A stretch of DNA of 64,000 bases from an uncultured Lachnospira sp. (lineage in GTDB: Bacteria; Bacillota; Clostridia; Lachnospirales; Lachnospiraceae). The position numbers and the translations under genes are program-made. Position 1 is the stretch's first letter, and each line of letters opens with the position of its first letter. Under the pieces are notes generated by a model that saw only the letters and a list, made by a program, of their open reading frames with translations, made no database searches and had not been told where the DNA came from. The stretch lies in NCBI GenBank assembly GCA_934359185.1, contig CAKRLE010000003.1, forward strand, positions 1 through 64,000, in the 5' to 3' direction. Below are positions 8,353 to 19,027 of the stretch, piece by piece.

Positions 8353-8457
8353 AGCTCCGGCACACTCCTTCTCGCAAAAGGAATGACCGAAGCTATGTAA
8401 GTGATTGACCCGAAGGCTTTATAATCACCCTGAACAAGTAGATTATATCATAGCCTT
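8353..8457 (+). promoter_or_regulatory. Structured leader between the XRE gene and the integrase
   Basis: Three stems are visible. The first pairs AGCTcCGG...TCCTT with AAGGA...CCGaAGCT (8353-8394). The second pairs GTGATT with AATCAC (8401-8428). A competing stem pairs AAGGCT..ATAATC with GATTAT..AGCCTT (8413-8457). The last two share bases and cannot coexist, an arrangement that resembles an attenuator or antiterminator ahead of the integrase. No T-run beyond TTTTG follows. Confidence 0.4.
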
Positions 8458-8499
8458 TTGATGATTGCACAACAATTTTACAAAAAGGAGATGATATTT

Positions 8500-9750
8500 A
8501 TGCCAGCTTACAAAGATGAAAAAACTGGTAAATGGTTCGCCAAGTTCTATTATACGAACTGGCAGGGAATCAAGAAACAGAAGTGGAAAAGAGGCTTCGC
8601 CACCAAAAAGGAAGCCTTAGGATTTGAAAGAGATTTTCTGGAAAAGCAGTCTGCCAATCCTGACATGACATTTCAAAACCTTTATGAAATTTATATGGAG
8701 GATATGGCTGCAAGACTTAAGCAGTCAACTCTTCTGACAAAAAAGACGGTACTACAGACGCATATTCTTCCATTCTTCGGCAGCAAGCCGATAAATGAAA
8801 TCAAAGCCTCTGATGTACGAAGATGGCAGGCGAAGCTTATGAGTTCGCCGAATAATTACTCCCAGACCTATCTTAAAAAGATTAATACGGAGCTTAACAG
8901 TATCATCAATTACGCCAAACGTTTCTATGACCTTAACACCAATCCCTGCGGCAAGGCAGGTACCATTGGAAAGGCTAAAGCAGAGGAAATGGATTACTGG
9001 ACTTATGATGAATATATTGCTTTCAGGGAAGGAGTAAAAGATAAGCCATTATCATATATCTGCTTTGAAGTCCTATACTGGACAGGTATGCGAGAAGGTG
9101 AATTGCTTGCTCTCTCACCTGCTGATATTGACCTTGATAACAAGATAATATCCATCAACAGAACATATCAGCGGATAGGTGGAAAAGATGTATTTACATC
9201 ACCTAAGACAAGAAAAAGCAAGAGAAAGATTCCGATTCCGGATTTTCTCTGCCAGGAGCTGTCAGACTATATACAGTCAAGATATATGCTTGATGCAGAC
9301 GAAAGGCTGTTCCCGGTAACAAAATCATATCTCTCACACGAGATGATAAGAGGTTGTAAAAACACAGGTGTAAAGAAGATACGAATCCACGATGTCAGGC
9401 ATTCGCACGCCAGCTTACTTATTAATCAGGGCTGTGATGCTTTGATGTTAGCAGACAGGCTCGGACACGAAAAGGTATCCACAACACTTAACACATACTC
9501 CCATCTGTTTCCACATAAACAGCAGGAACTTGTGCATAGTCTGGAGTCACTGCAGGCAACAGATTCGCCAACACCTGAACCACCATCTGATAACCCTCTG
9601 CTTGAAGCCGCAGGTATCACCTGTGAAGCATCTCAGACTCAGGACAACGGCTCAGATGTAACAATCCGACCTCAGTTCGGACCTGCATTAGTACCACCAA
9701 ATACCGCATCAGGGAAAATCATCCAGATGCCACAAAGAAAGATCATTTAA
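8500..9750 (+). CDS. Tyrosine recombinase/integrase of the mobilizable element
   Basis: This integrase of about 416 residues catalyses integration and excision. It begins with an arm-binding AP2-like domain (GKWFAKFYYTNWQGIKKQKWKRGF) and a SAM-like core-binding domain at about 60-155. The catalytic domain shows Arg198 in YWTGMREGE, His297 and Arg300 in HDVRHSHASL, the LGHEKVSTT block and Tyr333 in NTYSHL, so the catalytic set appears complete. A Pro/Ser-rich tail of about 60 residues follows. The ATG at 8500 has GGAG nine bases upstream; the upstream ATGs lack a site. Its 3' end faces the guaA 3' end with GTAGCA direct repeats between them. Confidence 0.93.
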   Translation: MPAYKDEKTGKWFAKFYYTNWQGIKKQKWKRGFATKKEALGFERDFLEKQSANPDMTFQNLYEIYMEDMAARLKQSTLLTKKTVLQTHILPFFGSKPINEIKASDVRRWQAKLMSSPNNYSQTYLKKINTELNSIINYAKRFYDLNTNPCGKAGTIGKAKAEEMDYWTYDEYIAFREGVKDKPLSYICFEVLYWTGMREGELLALSPADIDLDNKIISINRTYQRIGGKDVFTSPKTRKSKRKIPIPDFLCQELSDYIQSRYMLDADERLFPVTKSYLSHEMIRGCKNTGVKKIRIHDVRHSHASLLINQGCDALMLADRLGHEKVSTTLNTYSHLFPHKQQELVHSLESLQATDSPTPEPPSDNPLLEAAGITCEASQTQDNGSDVTIRPQFGPALVPPNTASGKIIQMPQRKII

Positions 9751-9833
9751 AAGAAATCAAGCAGTCATCAGGGTTTCTTGCTATTAAAGTCAATAACAAC
9801 CAATTGAAAACGATAAAGGAAAGAGTAGTTGCT

Positions 9834-9854
9834 ATTAGTAGCAAATTAGTAGCA
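9834..9854. repeat. Direct repeats ATTAGTAGCA, probable integrase arm sites
   Basis: ATTAGTAGCA occurs at 9834-9843 and 9845-9854, with a related AGTAGTTGCT just upstream. GTAGCA repeats just beyond the integrase gene are a habitual feature of Tn916-type and phage integrases and mark the attachment region. The core crossover site should lie between here and the guaA end. Confidence 0.5.
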
Positions 9855-9866
9855 GAGCAAAAGAAA

Positions 9867-9905
9867 AAGTCTCGGAAGCCGCTTGTTTAGCGGGTTCCAA
9901 GACTT
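9867..9905 (-). terminator. guaA Rho-independent terminator
   Basis: AAGTCTcGGAAgCCGCT pairs with AGCGGgTTCCAAGACTT around a short loop. On the minus strand it is followed by TTTTTCTTTT. It begins eight bases after the guaA stop. Confidence 0.88.
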
Positions 9906-9912
9906 GTGGCTC

Positions 9913-11487
9913 TTATTCAAACTCAATCGTTCCCGGTGGTTTACTGGTCAAATCATAGAATACCCTGTTTACCCCGCGCACCTCGTTGATGATTCTGCTC
10001 ATTACAGTCTGGAGTACCTCAAATGGAATCTCTGAAGCCTCGGCTGTCATGAAATCGACTGTGCTTACAGCACGTAATGCGACTGCATAATCATATGTTC
10101 TCTCATCACCCATGACACCAACTGAACGCATGTTAGTGAGGGCTGCAAAATACTGGTTTGGCATCCATGATGGATCCTTGCCATTGACTTTCTTGTATTC
10201 TTCTGCTGCCTTATCCACCTCTGCACGATAGATAGCATCAGCGTCCTGAACAATTCTTACCTTATCGGCTGTTACTTCACCGATAATTCTGATTCCAAGT
10301 CCTGGACCTGGGAATGGCTGACGGAATACAAGCTTCTCTGGAATTCCAAGCTCCAGACCTGACTTACGAACCTCGTCCTTGAAGAGGTCACGAAGTGGCT
10401 CGATGATTTCCTTGAAATCAACATAGTCTGGAAGTCCGCCTACGTTGTGGTGAGATTTGATGACCGCTGACTCACCGCCAAGTCCACTCTCAACAACGTC
10501 TGGGTAGATAGTTCCCTGAGCGAGGAAATCAACTGCGCCAATCTTCTTGGCTTCTTCCTCAAATACTCTGATGAACTCCTCACCAATTATCTTTCTCTTA
10601 TGCTCTGGTTCTGTTACGCCAGCAAGCTTAGAATAATATCTTTCCTGTGCATTAACTCTTATAAAGTTAAGATCGAACTGTCCATTAGGGCCAAATACAG
10701 CCTCAACTTCATCTCCCTCGTCCTTTCTTAAAAGGCCGTGGTCAACGAATACACATGTGAGCTGCTTGCCGATTGCCTTAGAAAGAAGCGCAGCGGCAAC
10801 TGATGAATCAACACCACCAGATAAAGCAAGTAAAACCTTGCCGTCTCCAACCTTCTCACGTATGTCTTTGATTGTATTCTCAACGAATGCATCCATCTTC
10901 CATGTTCCGGCACATCCACACACACCTCTTACGAAGTTGTAAAGCATCTTAGTACCTTCCTGTGTATGAAGAACCTCTGGGTGGAACTGTATAGCATACA
11001 GATTCTTCTCTCTGTTCTCTGCTGCTGCCACTGGACAATCCGCTGTATGTGCAACTATCTTAAAGTCTGGTGCAACCTGTGATATATAATCAAAATGGCT
11101 CATCCAGCAGACAGTTGTCTCACTCACATCGCCAAATAGTGGTGATGTCTTATCAACAAATACTTCTGTCTTACCATATTCCCTGACTGGCGCTTTCTCA
11201 ACCTTGCCACCAAGTATATGCTGCATGAGCTGTGCTCCATAGCATAAACCAAGCACTGGAATTCCAAGCTCGAATAACTCTTTACTGTAAGTTGGTGAAT
11301 CCGCCTCATAGCAGCTATTAGGACCGCCTGTAAGGATAATTCCCTTAGGATTCATCGCCTTAATCTTTGCGATATCAGTCTTATAAGAGTAAATCTCACA
11401 GTATACGTTACACTCACGCACACGTCTCGCTACCAGCTGGTTATACTGACCACCAAAGTCGATAACTATTACTTTCTCCTGATTCAA
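9913..11487 (-). CDS. guaA: GMP synthase (glutamine-hydrolysing)
   Basis: This enzyme converts XMP, ATP and glutamine to GMP in purine synthesis. All parts of the family are present over 524 residues. The class I amidotransferase has its nucleophile in [10 protein letters not shown] (near residue 80) and FHPEV (near 170). The ATP pyrophosphatase loop is [12 protein letters not shown] (near 220). The C-terminal dimerization domain ends PPGTIEFE. The start is TTG: GAGG lies eight bases upstream, and the nearby ATG is out of frame. The 3' end is a known hotspot for integrative elements and is bordered here by an integrase gene. Confidence 0.97.
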   Translation of the reverse strand: MNQEKVIVIDFGGQYNQLVARRVRECNVYCEIYSYKTDIAKIKAMNPKGIILTGGPNSCYEADSPTYSKELFELGIPVLGLCYGAQLMQHILGGKVEKAPVREYGKTEVFVDKTSPLFGDVSETTVCWMSHFDYISQVAPDFKIVAHTADCPVAAAENREKNLYAIQFHPEVLHTQEGTKMLYNFVRGVCGCAGTWKMDAFVENTIKDIREKVGDGKVLLALSGGVDSSVAAALLSKAIGKQLTCVFVDHGLLRKDEGDEVEAVFGPNGQFDLNFIRVNAQERYYSKLAGVTEPEHKRKIIGEEFIRVFEEEAKKIGAVDFLAQGTIYPDVVESGLGGESAVIKSHHNVGGLPDYVDFKEIIEPLRDLFKDEVRKSGLELGIPEKLVFRQPFPGPGLGIRIIGEVTADKVRIVQDADAIYRAEVDKAAEEYKKVNGKDPSWMPNQYFAALTNMRSVGVMGDERTYDYAVALRAVSTVDFMTAEASEIPFEVLQTVMSRIINEVRGVNRVFYDLTSKPPGTIEFE

Positions 11488-11574
11488 TTCATCTACCTCG
11501 TTTCTTTAATGACTGCGGATTATCAGTATAAATATTTACGTCCACAGACATCTATGATTTTAATCACTCATTTA

Positions 11575-11603
11575 ATTATAGTTGAGCCGATAACATAAAA
11601 CAA
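11575..11603 (-). promoter_or_regulatory. guaA promoter
   Basis: On the minus strand, TTGTTT-17-TATAAT lies about 90 bp upstream of guaA. The leader shows no purine-riboswitch core that I can recognise. Confidence 0.6.
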
Positions 11604-11611
11604 GTACTTTT

Positions 11612-13054
11612 TCAGCCCGCTAAGTGTTTACACATTATCTCTCTGATTACTGCAAACTGCTCCTTTGCCTTTTCATTTTCAACAGGATAATTAAGCAGCT
11701 TGTCAAGATAACCCTGACTCATGACTATCTCACGGCTTATCGGATATACAAGTTCAAATACAAGTGAAATATGACCTACAACATGGTCAATCGGAACCTT
11801 TTTGAATGAACGCAGTACCGCGTGCTCCTTCGCAAAATCTTCCATGACAGCTTCTGTCACTGCACATTTCCTCACTTCATCAGTTGTCACACCATAGATA
11901 CTCTCTACTCCCGTCTCATAGTTTACACGGAGTATATCTATCTTATCAGCATCACGCAGGATGTTAGTAAACATCTTCTCCCTCTCATCCATGTCCTCTG
12001 GAAGCCTGTATACACTGTGCATCCTGATAGAATGTTCCAGAATATTCCACACATCAAGCCCTTTAAGATTAGCCAGCTCTGGCACAAATGCTGCAATCAG
12101 GCCATCACGGAACAATATATTCGCTCCAAGCTCTCCATGGCTTATGGAATCTGCATCTGAAAATGTCCCATAACGCCTTATCTGTTCAAATCTCCCCACA
12201 TCATGAAGCATCCCCGACAGCCACGCAATATCAATATCCGTATCACTAAGTCCCTGCGCTTCTGCTATGCATTCACACAGATTTGCTACACGGTAAGTAT
12301 GGTCAATCTTTAATTTAATTTTAGGGTCTGCAACATTATATGGAGATGTATATCTTGCAAATGTGTCCATGACATGCTGCCTGTCTATTTTGAAATCCTT
12401 ACCATTCCAGTAATCAATAACGCTGACAACCTGAGAAAGATTGCGGCAGATAACTGATGTAAGGCGCGCTATATCCTCTGTAATCTCCATTGTATCCGGA
12501 ACATGTACAACTCTCATGCCCGCTGCGTATCCAGCCTTGATTCCATTGATGCTGTCCTCTATAACTATACATTCAGATGGTGCAACACCTATCTGCTCTG
12601 CTGCACGTAAGAATATATCCGGCTCCGGCTTGCCATGCTCAACCTCATCACCATAGACAACCGCATCAAGATAACTCATTGCACCTATTTCTGTAAGGCT
12701 GTTAGTTGCACTCTGCTTCTGCGTTGAAGTCGCAACCGCACATTTCAAACCACGCGTCCTTATAGCTTCAAGCAGCGTGTATAATCCATATTTAACAGGA
12801 ACACCCTCTGTCTTTCTAAGCTCATGCACATAATCTGAGCGTTCCTGCCGCATCTGCCAGTAATCAAACTTTCCCTTAAAGTACTCGTCAAAATATTCTG
12901 CGCTGAGATGGGCTGGTGCGCCTTTAAACTTATTAATAAGCCACATGGGAATCTCGCTTCCATGCTCCTCAAATGCATGAAGCCATCCAAGAGTTGACTG
13001 TCTCTCAGTGTCAATCATTACACCGTCCATGTCAAATATAACACCCTTAATCAT
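11612..13054 (-). CDS. HAD-family phosphatase fused to an HD-domain phosphohydrolase
   Basis: This 480-residue protein has two enzyme domains. Residues 1-215 are a beta-phosphoglucomutase-like HAD hydrolase: FDMDGVMIDTE carries the nucleophile Asp, ATSTQK is motif II, and KPEPDIFLRAAEQ with VIEDSINGIKAG is motifs III and IV. Residues 245-480 form an HD domain: HTYRVANLC, then SGMLHDVGRFEQ and HGELGA, with LRDADKIDILRVN as the distal Asp. Both active sites look complete. The two families usually occur as separate proteins. Substrates are unknown; a nucleotide or sugar-phosphate salvage role is possible. It lies 62 bp downstream of uvrA on the same strand and may share its transcript. Confidence 0.9.
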   Translation of the reverse strand: MIKGVIFDMDGVMIDTERQSTLGWLHAFEEHGSEIPMWLINKFKGAPAHLSAEYFDEYFKGKFDYWQMRQERSDYVHELRKTEGVPVKYGLYTLLEAIRTRGLKCAVATSTQKQSATNSLTEIGAMSYLDAVVYGDEVEHGKPEPDIFLRAAEQIGVAPSECIVIEDSINGIKAGYAAGMRVVHVPDTMEITEDIARLTSVICRNLSQVVSVIDYWNGKDFKIDRQHVMDTFARYTSPYNVADPKIKLKIDHTYRVANLCECIAEAQGLSDTDIDIAWLSGMLHDVGRFEQIRRYGTFSDADSISHGELGANILFRDGLIAAFVPELANLKGLDVWNILEHSIRMHSVYRLPEDMDEREKMFTNILRDADKIDILRVNYETGVESIYGVTTDEVRKCAVTEAVMEDFAKEHAVLRSFKKVPIDHVVGHISLVFELVYPISREIVMSQGYLDKLLNYPVENEKAKEQFAVIREIMCKHLAG

Positions 13055-13116
13055 ACATCAATCTCCACTCTATTATAATTTTAATATCATCTGATGCCAT
13101 GACTGGACATCATAAT

Positions 13117-15951
13117 CTACAGATACTTTTTCACATATTGTCCTGTGTAAGACTTCTTATTCTTGGCAATCTCCTCAGGTGTTCCCTTGGCGATAACTGT
13201 ACCACCTCTCGAACCGCCTTCTGGTCCCATATCTATTATATAGTCTGCGGTCTTGATAACATCAAGATTATGCTCAATAACAACAACAGAATTGCCGCCC
13301 TCTGCAAGCTTGTGAAGAATCTCTACAAGCTTGTGGACATCTGCAAAATGTAATCCGGTTGTAGGCTCATCAAGAATATATATTGTCTTGCCTGTGCTTC
13401 TCTTAGAAAGCTCTGTTGCAAGCTTGATTCTCTGCGCCTCACCACCTGAAAGCTCCGTTGAAGGCTGTCCAAGCTTGATATATGAAAGTCCTACCTCATT
13501 AAGTGTCTCAATCTTTCTCCTGATAGATGGCACATTTTCAAAGAAATCAACTGCTTCCTCAACCGTCATATCAAGAACATCATATATGCTCTTGCCCTTA
13601 TATTTAACCTCAAGTGTCTCACGGTTATATCTCTTGCCCTCACACACCTCACAAGGAACATATACATCCGGCAGGAAATGCATCTCAATCTTAATAATAC
13701 CATCTCCTGAACAAGCCTCGCATCTTCCGCCTTTAACATTAAAGCTGAATCTGCCCTTCTTGTATCCTCTCTCCTTGGCATCTGAAGTTGATGCAAATAA
13801 GTCACGGATCATATCAAACACACCTGTGTATGTCGCCGGATTAGACCTTGGAGTACGTCCGATAGGAGACTGGTCTATATTAATAACCTTGTCAAGCTGC
13901 TCAATTCCATCTATTCCGTCATGCTTTCCAGGTATACATCTTGCCCTGTTGAGGTCTCTTACAAGATGCTTGTAAAGAATTTCATTGACAAGTGAACTCT
14001 TGCCAGAACCAGATACACCTGTTACACATGTGACAACGCCAAGCGGAATATCAACATCTATATTCTTAAGATTGTTCTCTCTTGCTCCGCGCACCTTTAA
14101 CCAGCCTGTCGGCTTACGTCTTTCCGTCGGTACTGGAATCTTGATTCTTCCGCTAAGATACGCTCCTGTAATCGACTCTGGGCATGCCATAATTTCTTTG
14201 GCAGTTCCAACCGCTACGACCTCGCCACCATTTTTACCAGCGCCAGGACCTATATCAACAATACAATCTGCTGCAAGCATAGTATCCTCATCATGTTCAA
14301 CTACGATAACAGAATTGCCAAGATCTCTCAAATGCTGCAATGTTGCAAGAAGCTTGTCATTATCCCTCTGATGAAGTCCGATACTGGGTTCATCAAGTAT
14401 ATAAGCAACGCCGACAAGTCCAGATCCTATCTGGGTTGCAAGACGTATTCTCTGCGCCTCACCACCTGAAAGCGTGCTTGTCGCTCTTGAAAGTGAGAGA
14501 TAATCAAGTCCTACATCCATAAGGAACTTAATTCTTGCACGTATCTCTTTAAGAATCTGACCACCAATCTTTAACTGTCTGTCTGTGAGCTTCATTTCCT
14601 TTAAAAACTCATCCAGATCACCTATAGACATATTAGTTATCTCATATATATTCTTATCAGCTACTGTTACTGCCAGTGATGATGGTTTAAGTCTCTGTCC
14701 ATGACACGCATTACATGGTGTAATCCGCATAAATTCTTCATAAGCCTGTTTCATTGTATCAGATGCAGTTTCCCTGTATCTTTTTTGAACATTTCGGACA
14801 AGTCCTTCAAATGCTATGTCATATACACCTTCTCCGCGCTGTCCTTTGTAATGCACCTTAACACTATGTCCATTCGTACCATTGATGATGATATCTTTAA
14901 TCTCATCCGGGTAATCTTTAAATGGTGTATCAAGCTTGAAATCATATTCTTTAGCCAGTGCTTTAAGAATAGCTCTTGTAAAGCTTCCCTCATCTGTCGC
15001 AGACTGCCATCCCATAGCAACAATGGCACCCTCATCAATACTCAGGCTCTCATCTGGAATCATCAGCTCTGCATCAAATTCCATCTTATATCCAAGTCCG
15101 AAACATTCAGGACATGCTCCAAATGGATTGTTGAACGAAAAGCTTCTTGGCTCTATCTCGTCAACACTGATTCCGCAATCAGGACACGAAAAACTCTGGC
15201 TGAAATTCATAGGCTCTCCGCCTATAACATCAACTGTCATAAGTCCTTCTGCAAGCTTCAATGTTGTCTCGATTGAATCCGTAAGTCTCTTCTGTATTCC
15301 GTCTCTTATAGAAAGCCGGTCTACTACAATCTCAATATTGTGCTTCTTATTCTTATCAAGCTTAATCTCGTCTGTCAGCTCATACATGCTGCCATCTATC
15401 ATAACTCTGACATATCCGCCCTTTTTAGCCTGCTCTAAGAGCTTAACATGTTCACCTTTGCGCCCTCTTACAACTGGTGCAAGCAGCTGAATCTTAGTTT
15501 TCTCTGGAAGCTCCATTATAACGTCAACCATCTGGTCAACTGTCTGCTTCATAATCTCCTTGCCACATTTTGGACAATGAGGTGTACCAACTCTGGCATA
15601 TAATAACCTGAAATAATCATATATCTCTGTTACGGTTCCTACTGTTGAACGCGGATTCCTGTTCGTAGACTTCTGGTCAATAGAAACTGCTGGTGATAAG
15701 CCTTCAATGCTCTCCACATTAGGCTTCTCCATCTGTCCTAAGAACATTCTCGCATAGGAAGACAACGACTCCATGTATCTTCTCTGACCTTCTGCATATA
15801 TTGTATCAAATGCAAGGCTTGATTTACCTGAACCAGACAGTCCTGTAAGGACTACAAGCTCATTTCTTGGAATATCAACAGAGATATTCTTAAGATTATG
15901 CTCATTAGCTCCTCTTATCTTGATAAACTGTCTGTAATTACCTTTCTCCAT
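13117..15951 (-). CDS. uvrA: Excinuclease ABC subunit A
   Basis: This 944-residue DNA-damage sensor belongs to the UvrABC nucleotide-excision repair complex. It has two ABC ATPase modules: Walker [13 protein letters not shown] near residue 35 and [13 protein letters not shown] near 645. Signature motifs [12 protein letters not shown] and [12 protein letters not shown] are each followed by a DEP Walker B. Zinc-binding cysteine pairs are present (CPKCG near 120, CPDCG...CPEC near 260-285, CEACSGDG near 740). The length is standard. GGAGG precedes the ATG. It lies 87 bp downstream of uvrB on the same strand. Confidence 0.98.
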   Translation of the reverse strand: MEKGNYRQFIKIRGANEHNLKNISVDIPRNELVVLTGLSGSGKSSLAFDTIYAEGQRRYMESLSSYARMFLGQMEKPNVESIEGLSPAVSIDQKSTNRNPRSTVGTVTEIYDYFRLLYARVGTPHCPKCGKEIMKQTVDQMVDVIMELPEKTKIQLLAPVVRGRKGEHVKLLEQAKKGGYVRVMIDGSMYELTDEIKLDKNKKHNIEIVVDRLSIRDGIQKRLTDSIETTLKLAEGLMTVDVIGGEPMNFSQSFSCPDCGISVDEIEPRSFSFNNPFGACPECFGLGYKMEFDAELMIPDESLSIDEGAIVAMGWQSATDEGSFTRAILKALAKEYDFKLDTPFKDYPDEIKDIIINGTNGHSVKVHYKGQRGEGVYDIAFEGLVRNVQKRYRETASDTMKQAYEEFMRITPCNACHGQRLKPSSLAVTVADKNIYEITNMSIGDLDEFLKEMKLTDRQLKIGGQILKEIRARIKFLMDVGLDYLSLSRATSTLSGGEAQRIRLATQIGSGLVGVAYILDEPSIGLHQRDNDKLLATLQHLRDLGNSVIVVEHDEDTMLAADCIVDIGPGAGKNGGEVVAVGTAKEIMACPESITGAYLSGRIKIPVPTERRKPTGWLKVRGARENNLKNIDVDIPLGVVTCVTGVSGSGKSSLVNEILYKHLVRDLNRARCIPGKHDGIDGIEQLDKVINIDQSPIGRTPRSNPATYTGVFDMIRDLFASTSDAKERGYKKGRFSFNVKGGRCEACSGDGIIKIEMHFLPDVYVPCEVCEGKRYNRETLEVKYKGKSIYDVLDMTVEEAVDFFENVPSIRRKIETLNEVGLSYIKLGQPSTELSGGEAQRIKLATELSKRSTGKTIYILDEPTTGLHFADVHKLVEILHKLAEGGNSVVVIEHNLDVIKTADYIIDMGPEGGSRGGTVIAKGTPEEIAKNKKSYTGQYVKKYL

Positions 15952-16038
15952 CTTAACCCTCCGTAGTGAAAGTTATTATAATTATCATACCTCTGCCACA
16001 CAGTATACCCTTATATTGATGTGACATCTATTATAAAT

Positions 16039-18033
16039 TTACTTCGTCTCATATAAATACTTATTAATCTCTATCATCTTATCCCTGAGCATAGCAGCTT
16101 CCTCAAAGTTGAGTTCTGCCGCTGCCTTATGCATGTTCTTCTCAACTTCCTTCTTAACCTTCTCAAGCTCCTGTCTGCTCATAGATTCCATATCTTTCTC
16201 TAATGTACCCTTGGCATCGCCGACACCTTCTGCCACCTTAGATATACTGATAAGGTCACGCACTGCCTTTCTTATTGTCTGTGGTGTTATGCCATGCTCC
16301 TCGTTGTACTGCTGCTGAATCTTTCTACGCCGTTCTGTCTCTGAAATAGCCTTCTCCATCGACTCTGTAATCTTATCAGCATACATGATAACATGTCCAT
16401 CAGCATTACGTGCCGCACGTCCAATCGTCTGTATAAGAGAGGTCTCTGTTCTAAGGAAGCCTTCTTTATCTGCATCAAGAATCGCAACAAGCGTAATCTC
16501 TGGTATATCCAGTCCCTCTCGGAGCAGATTAATACCAACAAGCACATCAAATGCATCAAGCCTCATGTCTCTTATAATCTTCTGACGTTCAAGTGTATCA
16601 ATGTCAGCATGAAGATACTTAACTCTTATTCCAATCTCTTTCAGATAATCCGTCAAATCTTCTGCCATCCTCTTAGTAAGTGTTGTGACAAGTATCTTAT
16701 TATGCTTGGCAGTCTCTTTATTAATCTCTGACACCAGATCATCAATCTGACCTTCAATCGGACGTACACTTATCTCTGGGTCAAGAAGTCCTGTAGGTCT
16801 TATTATCTGTTCTGCCCTCATCAGCTCATGTTCACTCTCATACGTACTAGGAGTCGCTGACACGAACAGCATCTGTGATATCTTATTCTCAAATTCTGTG
16901 AAATTCAGCGGTCTGTTATCCTTGGCAGATGGTAGACGGAAACCATATTCCACCAGCGTGTTCTTCCTTGACTGGTCTCCCGCATACATACCTCTTATCT
17001 GCGGAATAGTTATATGAGACTCGTCCACAATAATAAGGAAATCATCTGGAAAATAATCCATAAGTGTATATGGTGGAACTCCTGCCGGAAGCCCCGCCAA
17101 ATGCCTTGAATAATTCTCAATACCAGAGCAGAAACCCGTCTCCTGCATCATCTCTATATCAAAATTCGTTCTCTCTTCAATTCTCTGGGCTTCAATCAGC
17201 TTATCCTCACCCTTGAAATACTTAATTCTCTCTTCAAGCTCTGCCTTGATATTCTCAATAGCAGCATTCATCTTGTCACGCTCAACTACATAGTGTGAAT
17301 TAGGAAATATCGCCACATGTTCAAGTTCTCTCTTAACCTCACCTGTCAGAGAATCAATCTCGCTGATTCTGTCAACCTCATCTCCAAAAAATTCAATTCT
17401 TACTGCATCACCACTGGAACTTGCCGGATACACCTCAACCACATCACCGCGCACTCTGAATGTACCACGCTTAAAATCCTGGTCTCCACGGACATACTGC
17501 ACATCTATAAGCTTTCTTATGACATCATCCCTGTCCTTCTCCATTCCCGGACGCAGTGAAATAACCATGTTCAGATAATCAACCGGCGCACCTAACCCAT
17601 ATATGCATGACACTGACGCAACAATAATGACATCTTTCCTCTCCGACAGTGAGGCTGTCGCTGAATGTCTCAACTTATCTATCTCATCATTGATAGACGA
17701 ATCCTTGGCTATATAAGTATCGCTCTGTGGCACATAAGCCTCTGGCTGATAATAATCATAGTATGACACGAAATACTCCACAGCATTATTAGGAAAGAAT
17801 TCTTTCATCTCTCCATATAACTGCGCCGCAAGTGTCTTATTATGTGATATGATAAGTGTAGGTTTCTGTACACGTTCTATAATATTCGCCATTGTAAATG
17901 TCTTACCTGAACCAGTCACACCTACAAGTGTCTCAAACTGGTTGCCTTCTTCAAATCCCTTTGCCAGTGCTTCAATCGCCTGTGGCTGGTCACCAGTTGG
18001 TTTATATTCAGATACAAGTTGGAATCGCTCCAT
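16039..18033 (-). CDS. uvrB: Excinuclease ABC subunit B
   Basis: This helicase-like subunit of about 664 residues loads at lesions and recruits UvrC. Walker A is [12 protein letters not shown]. The beta-hairpin block [15 protein letters not shown] is present, as are the DESH box ([12 protein letters not shown]), the helicase motifs LREGLDIPE and QTIGRAARN, and a C-terminal UVR motif ([13 protein letters not shown]). The ATG at 18033 is preferred to 18045 because GGAGGT sits between them. A LexA-like box lies about 100 bp upstream. Confidence 0.98.
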   Translation of the reverse strand: MERFQLVSEYKPTGDQPQAIEALAKGFEEGNQFETLVGVTGSGKTFTMANIIERVQKPTLIISHNKTLAAQLYGEMKEFFPNNAVEYFVSYYDYYQPEAYVPQSDTYIAKDSSINDEIDKLRHSATASLSERKDVIIVASVSCIYGLGAPVDYLNMVISLRPGMEKDRDDVIRKLIDVQYVRGDQDFKRGTFRVRGDVVEVYPASSSGDAVRIEFFGDEVDRISEIDSLTGEVKRELEHVAIFPNSHYVVERDKMNAAIENIKAELEERIKYFKGEDKLIEAQRIEERTNFDIEMMQETGFCSGIENYSRHLAGLPAGVPPYTLMDYFPDDFLIIVDESHITIPQIRGMYAGDQSRKNTLVEYGFRLPSAKDNRPLNFTEFENKISQMLFVSATPSTYESEHELMRAEQIIRPTGLLDPEISVRPIEGQIDDLVSEINKETAKHNKILVTTLTKRMAEDLTDYLKEIGIRVKYLHADIDTLERQKIIRDMRLDAFDVLVGINLLREGLDIPEITLVAILDADKEGFLRTETSLIQTIGRAARNADGHVIMYADKITESMEKAISETERRRKIQQQYNEEHGITPQTIRKAVRDLISISKVAEGVGDAKGTLEKDMESMSRQELEKVKKEVEKNMHKAAAELNFEEAAMLRDKMIEINKYLYETK

Positions 18034-18129
18034 GTACACCTCCATAATCTATCATCAAATCGGTCTTAAATAATTCTACCTCGCTTACGCACATTATAAC
18101 ATTATCATTTTAAATTGTATATACCAAAT

Positions 18130-18143
18130 CGAATATTTGTTCT
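18130..18143. promoter_or_regulatory. Candidate LexA/SOS box upstream of uvrBA
   Basis: CGAATATTTGTTCT matches the Gram-positive GAAC-N4-GTTC consensus except for one base in the left half-site. It precedes an AT-rich promoter region for uvrB (TATAAT near 18095, read on the minus strand). SOS control of uvrBA is general in Firmicutes. Confidence 0.45.
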
Positions 18144-18182
18144 GTTATTATATGTAAATTTTATTTTGGTTTCTGTTTTTTA

Positions 18183-18239
18183 GAATTATGTTACATTTCG
18201 GGATTAATTTTGCAGAATAATGTTACGAATTATGTTACA
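18183..18239 (+). repeat. Three copies of GAATWATGTTAC
   Basis: GAATTATGTTACA occurs at 18183-18195 and 18227-18239, and GAATAATGTTACG at 18215-18227. They lie between the uvrB promoter and the decayed ATPase gene. They could be regulator sites of the former ATPase gene or relics of its acquisition. Confidence 0.45.
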
Positions 18240-18311
18240 AGTCAGTTGAAAAACAGAAGAAAAATGTTAATACATATACAAGTTAAAATATAAAATGGAG
18301 GGATTGCTTGT

Positions 18312-18714
18312 ATGTTAAAAAGACGCGCTTATCAGGAATTACTCAAATGGAAAAATAAATCTGATAAAAAAGCCTCTCGAATATTCAGCCAGCAATTAGA
18401 TGCTTCAACAATTCATACCAATTTAACAGCATATTTGCAAACTCCTTTAGAACCAGGTAAAACTTTAATTTTATTTGATGAAATTCAAGAATGTCCTGAA
18501 GTAAGAGCTGGAATTAAATTTTTAGTTGAAGACGGCAGATTTGATTATATTGAATCCGGCTCTTTATTATGTGTAAAATACAAAAATATAAGTTCTTTTC
18601 CTGTTGGATATGAGCAGATACTCCCTATGTATGTATTATTTACGTCAGTCATATTATCAAATATCTCTACACAGCAAATCTCCTCAATCCGCTCTTGCTG
18701 AATGGCTGAAATAA
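18312..18714 (+). pseudogene. Decayed AAA-family (DUF4143-type) ATPase gene
   Basis: The frame starts MLKRRAYQELLKWKN, the usual start of these ATPases. It then jumps to PLEPGKTLILFDEIQECPEV (Walker B) and EDGRFDYIESGSLL. The Walker A segment normally between them is missing, which indicates an internal deletion of roughly 30 or more residues. After SFPVGYEQILPMY the family sequence is lost. A separate 27-codon frame at 18631-18714 (YYLRQSYYQ...ALAEWLK) may be another fragment of it or of a neighbour. The C-terminal DUF4143 domain is absent, so no active ATPase can be made. Confidence 0.8.
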
Positions 18715-18952
18715 ACATAATTCTCAAAATAAAGCCAAAATCAACCCTAAAAAGACTAAATTTCAATAGCATTTTTCTTTATATCATCAAAAGCACGAAA
18801 ATAATCCAAGTATCCGAATAAAAGCGGATTTATCAGCGCATATCATGGCTATTGCTCCAAAAGCTGGGTTTAGCGAAGTCTTACAAAGCCACCATGCACA
18901 CAACTCACCACACAACTTACCAAGCAACCCACCATACAACTCAGCACAAAAA
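18715..18952. other. Non-coding stretch with a 12-bp tandem repeat
   Basis: No supportable gene. Four degenerate 12-bp copies of CACACAACTCAC occupy 18897-18944, with substitutions at one to four positions each. The tract lies just beyond the ctpA terminator and is probably replication slippage in decaying sequence. Confidence 0.6.
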
Positions 18953-19006
18953 GCGGCACCCCATGATATATCCCAGAATTCTGGACACATATCAAAAGGG
19001 TGCCGC
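18953..19006 (-). terminator. Terminator of the ftsEX-ctpA operon
   Basis: GCGGCACCC and GGGTGCCGC form a 9-bp stem. The interior contains TGATAT/ATATCA and the palindrome CCAGAATTCTGG. On the minus strand TTTTTG follows. It starts 21 bases after the ctpA stop. Confidence 0.85.
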
Positions 19007-19027
19007 ACCACAGCATCAAATTTCTAT

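Noticed and set aside
18787-19011. 74-codon minus-strand frame with Cys/Trp-rich residues
   Set aside because: It runs through the ctpA terminator and the 12-bp repeat and has no start context.
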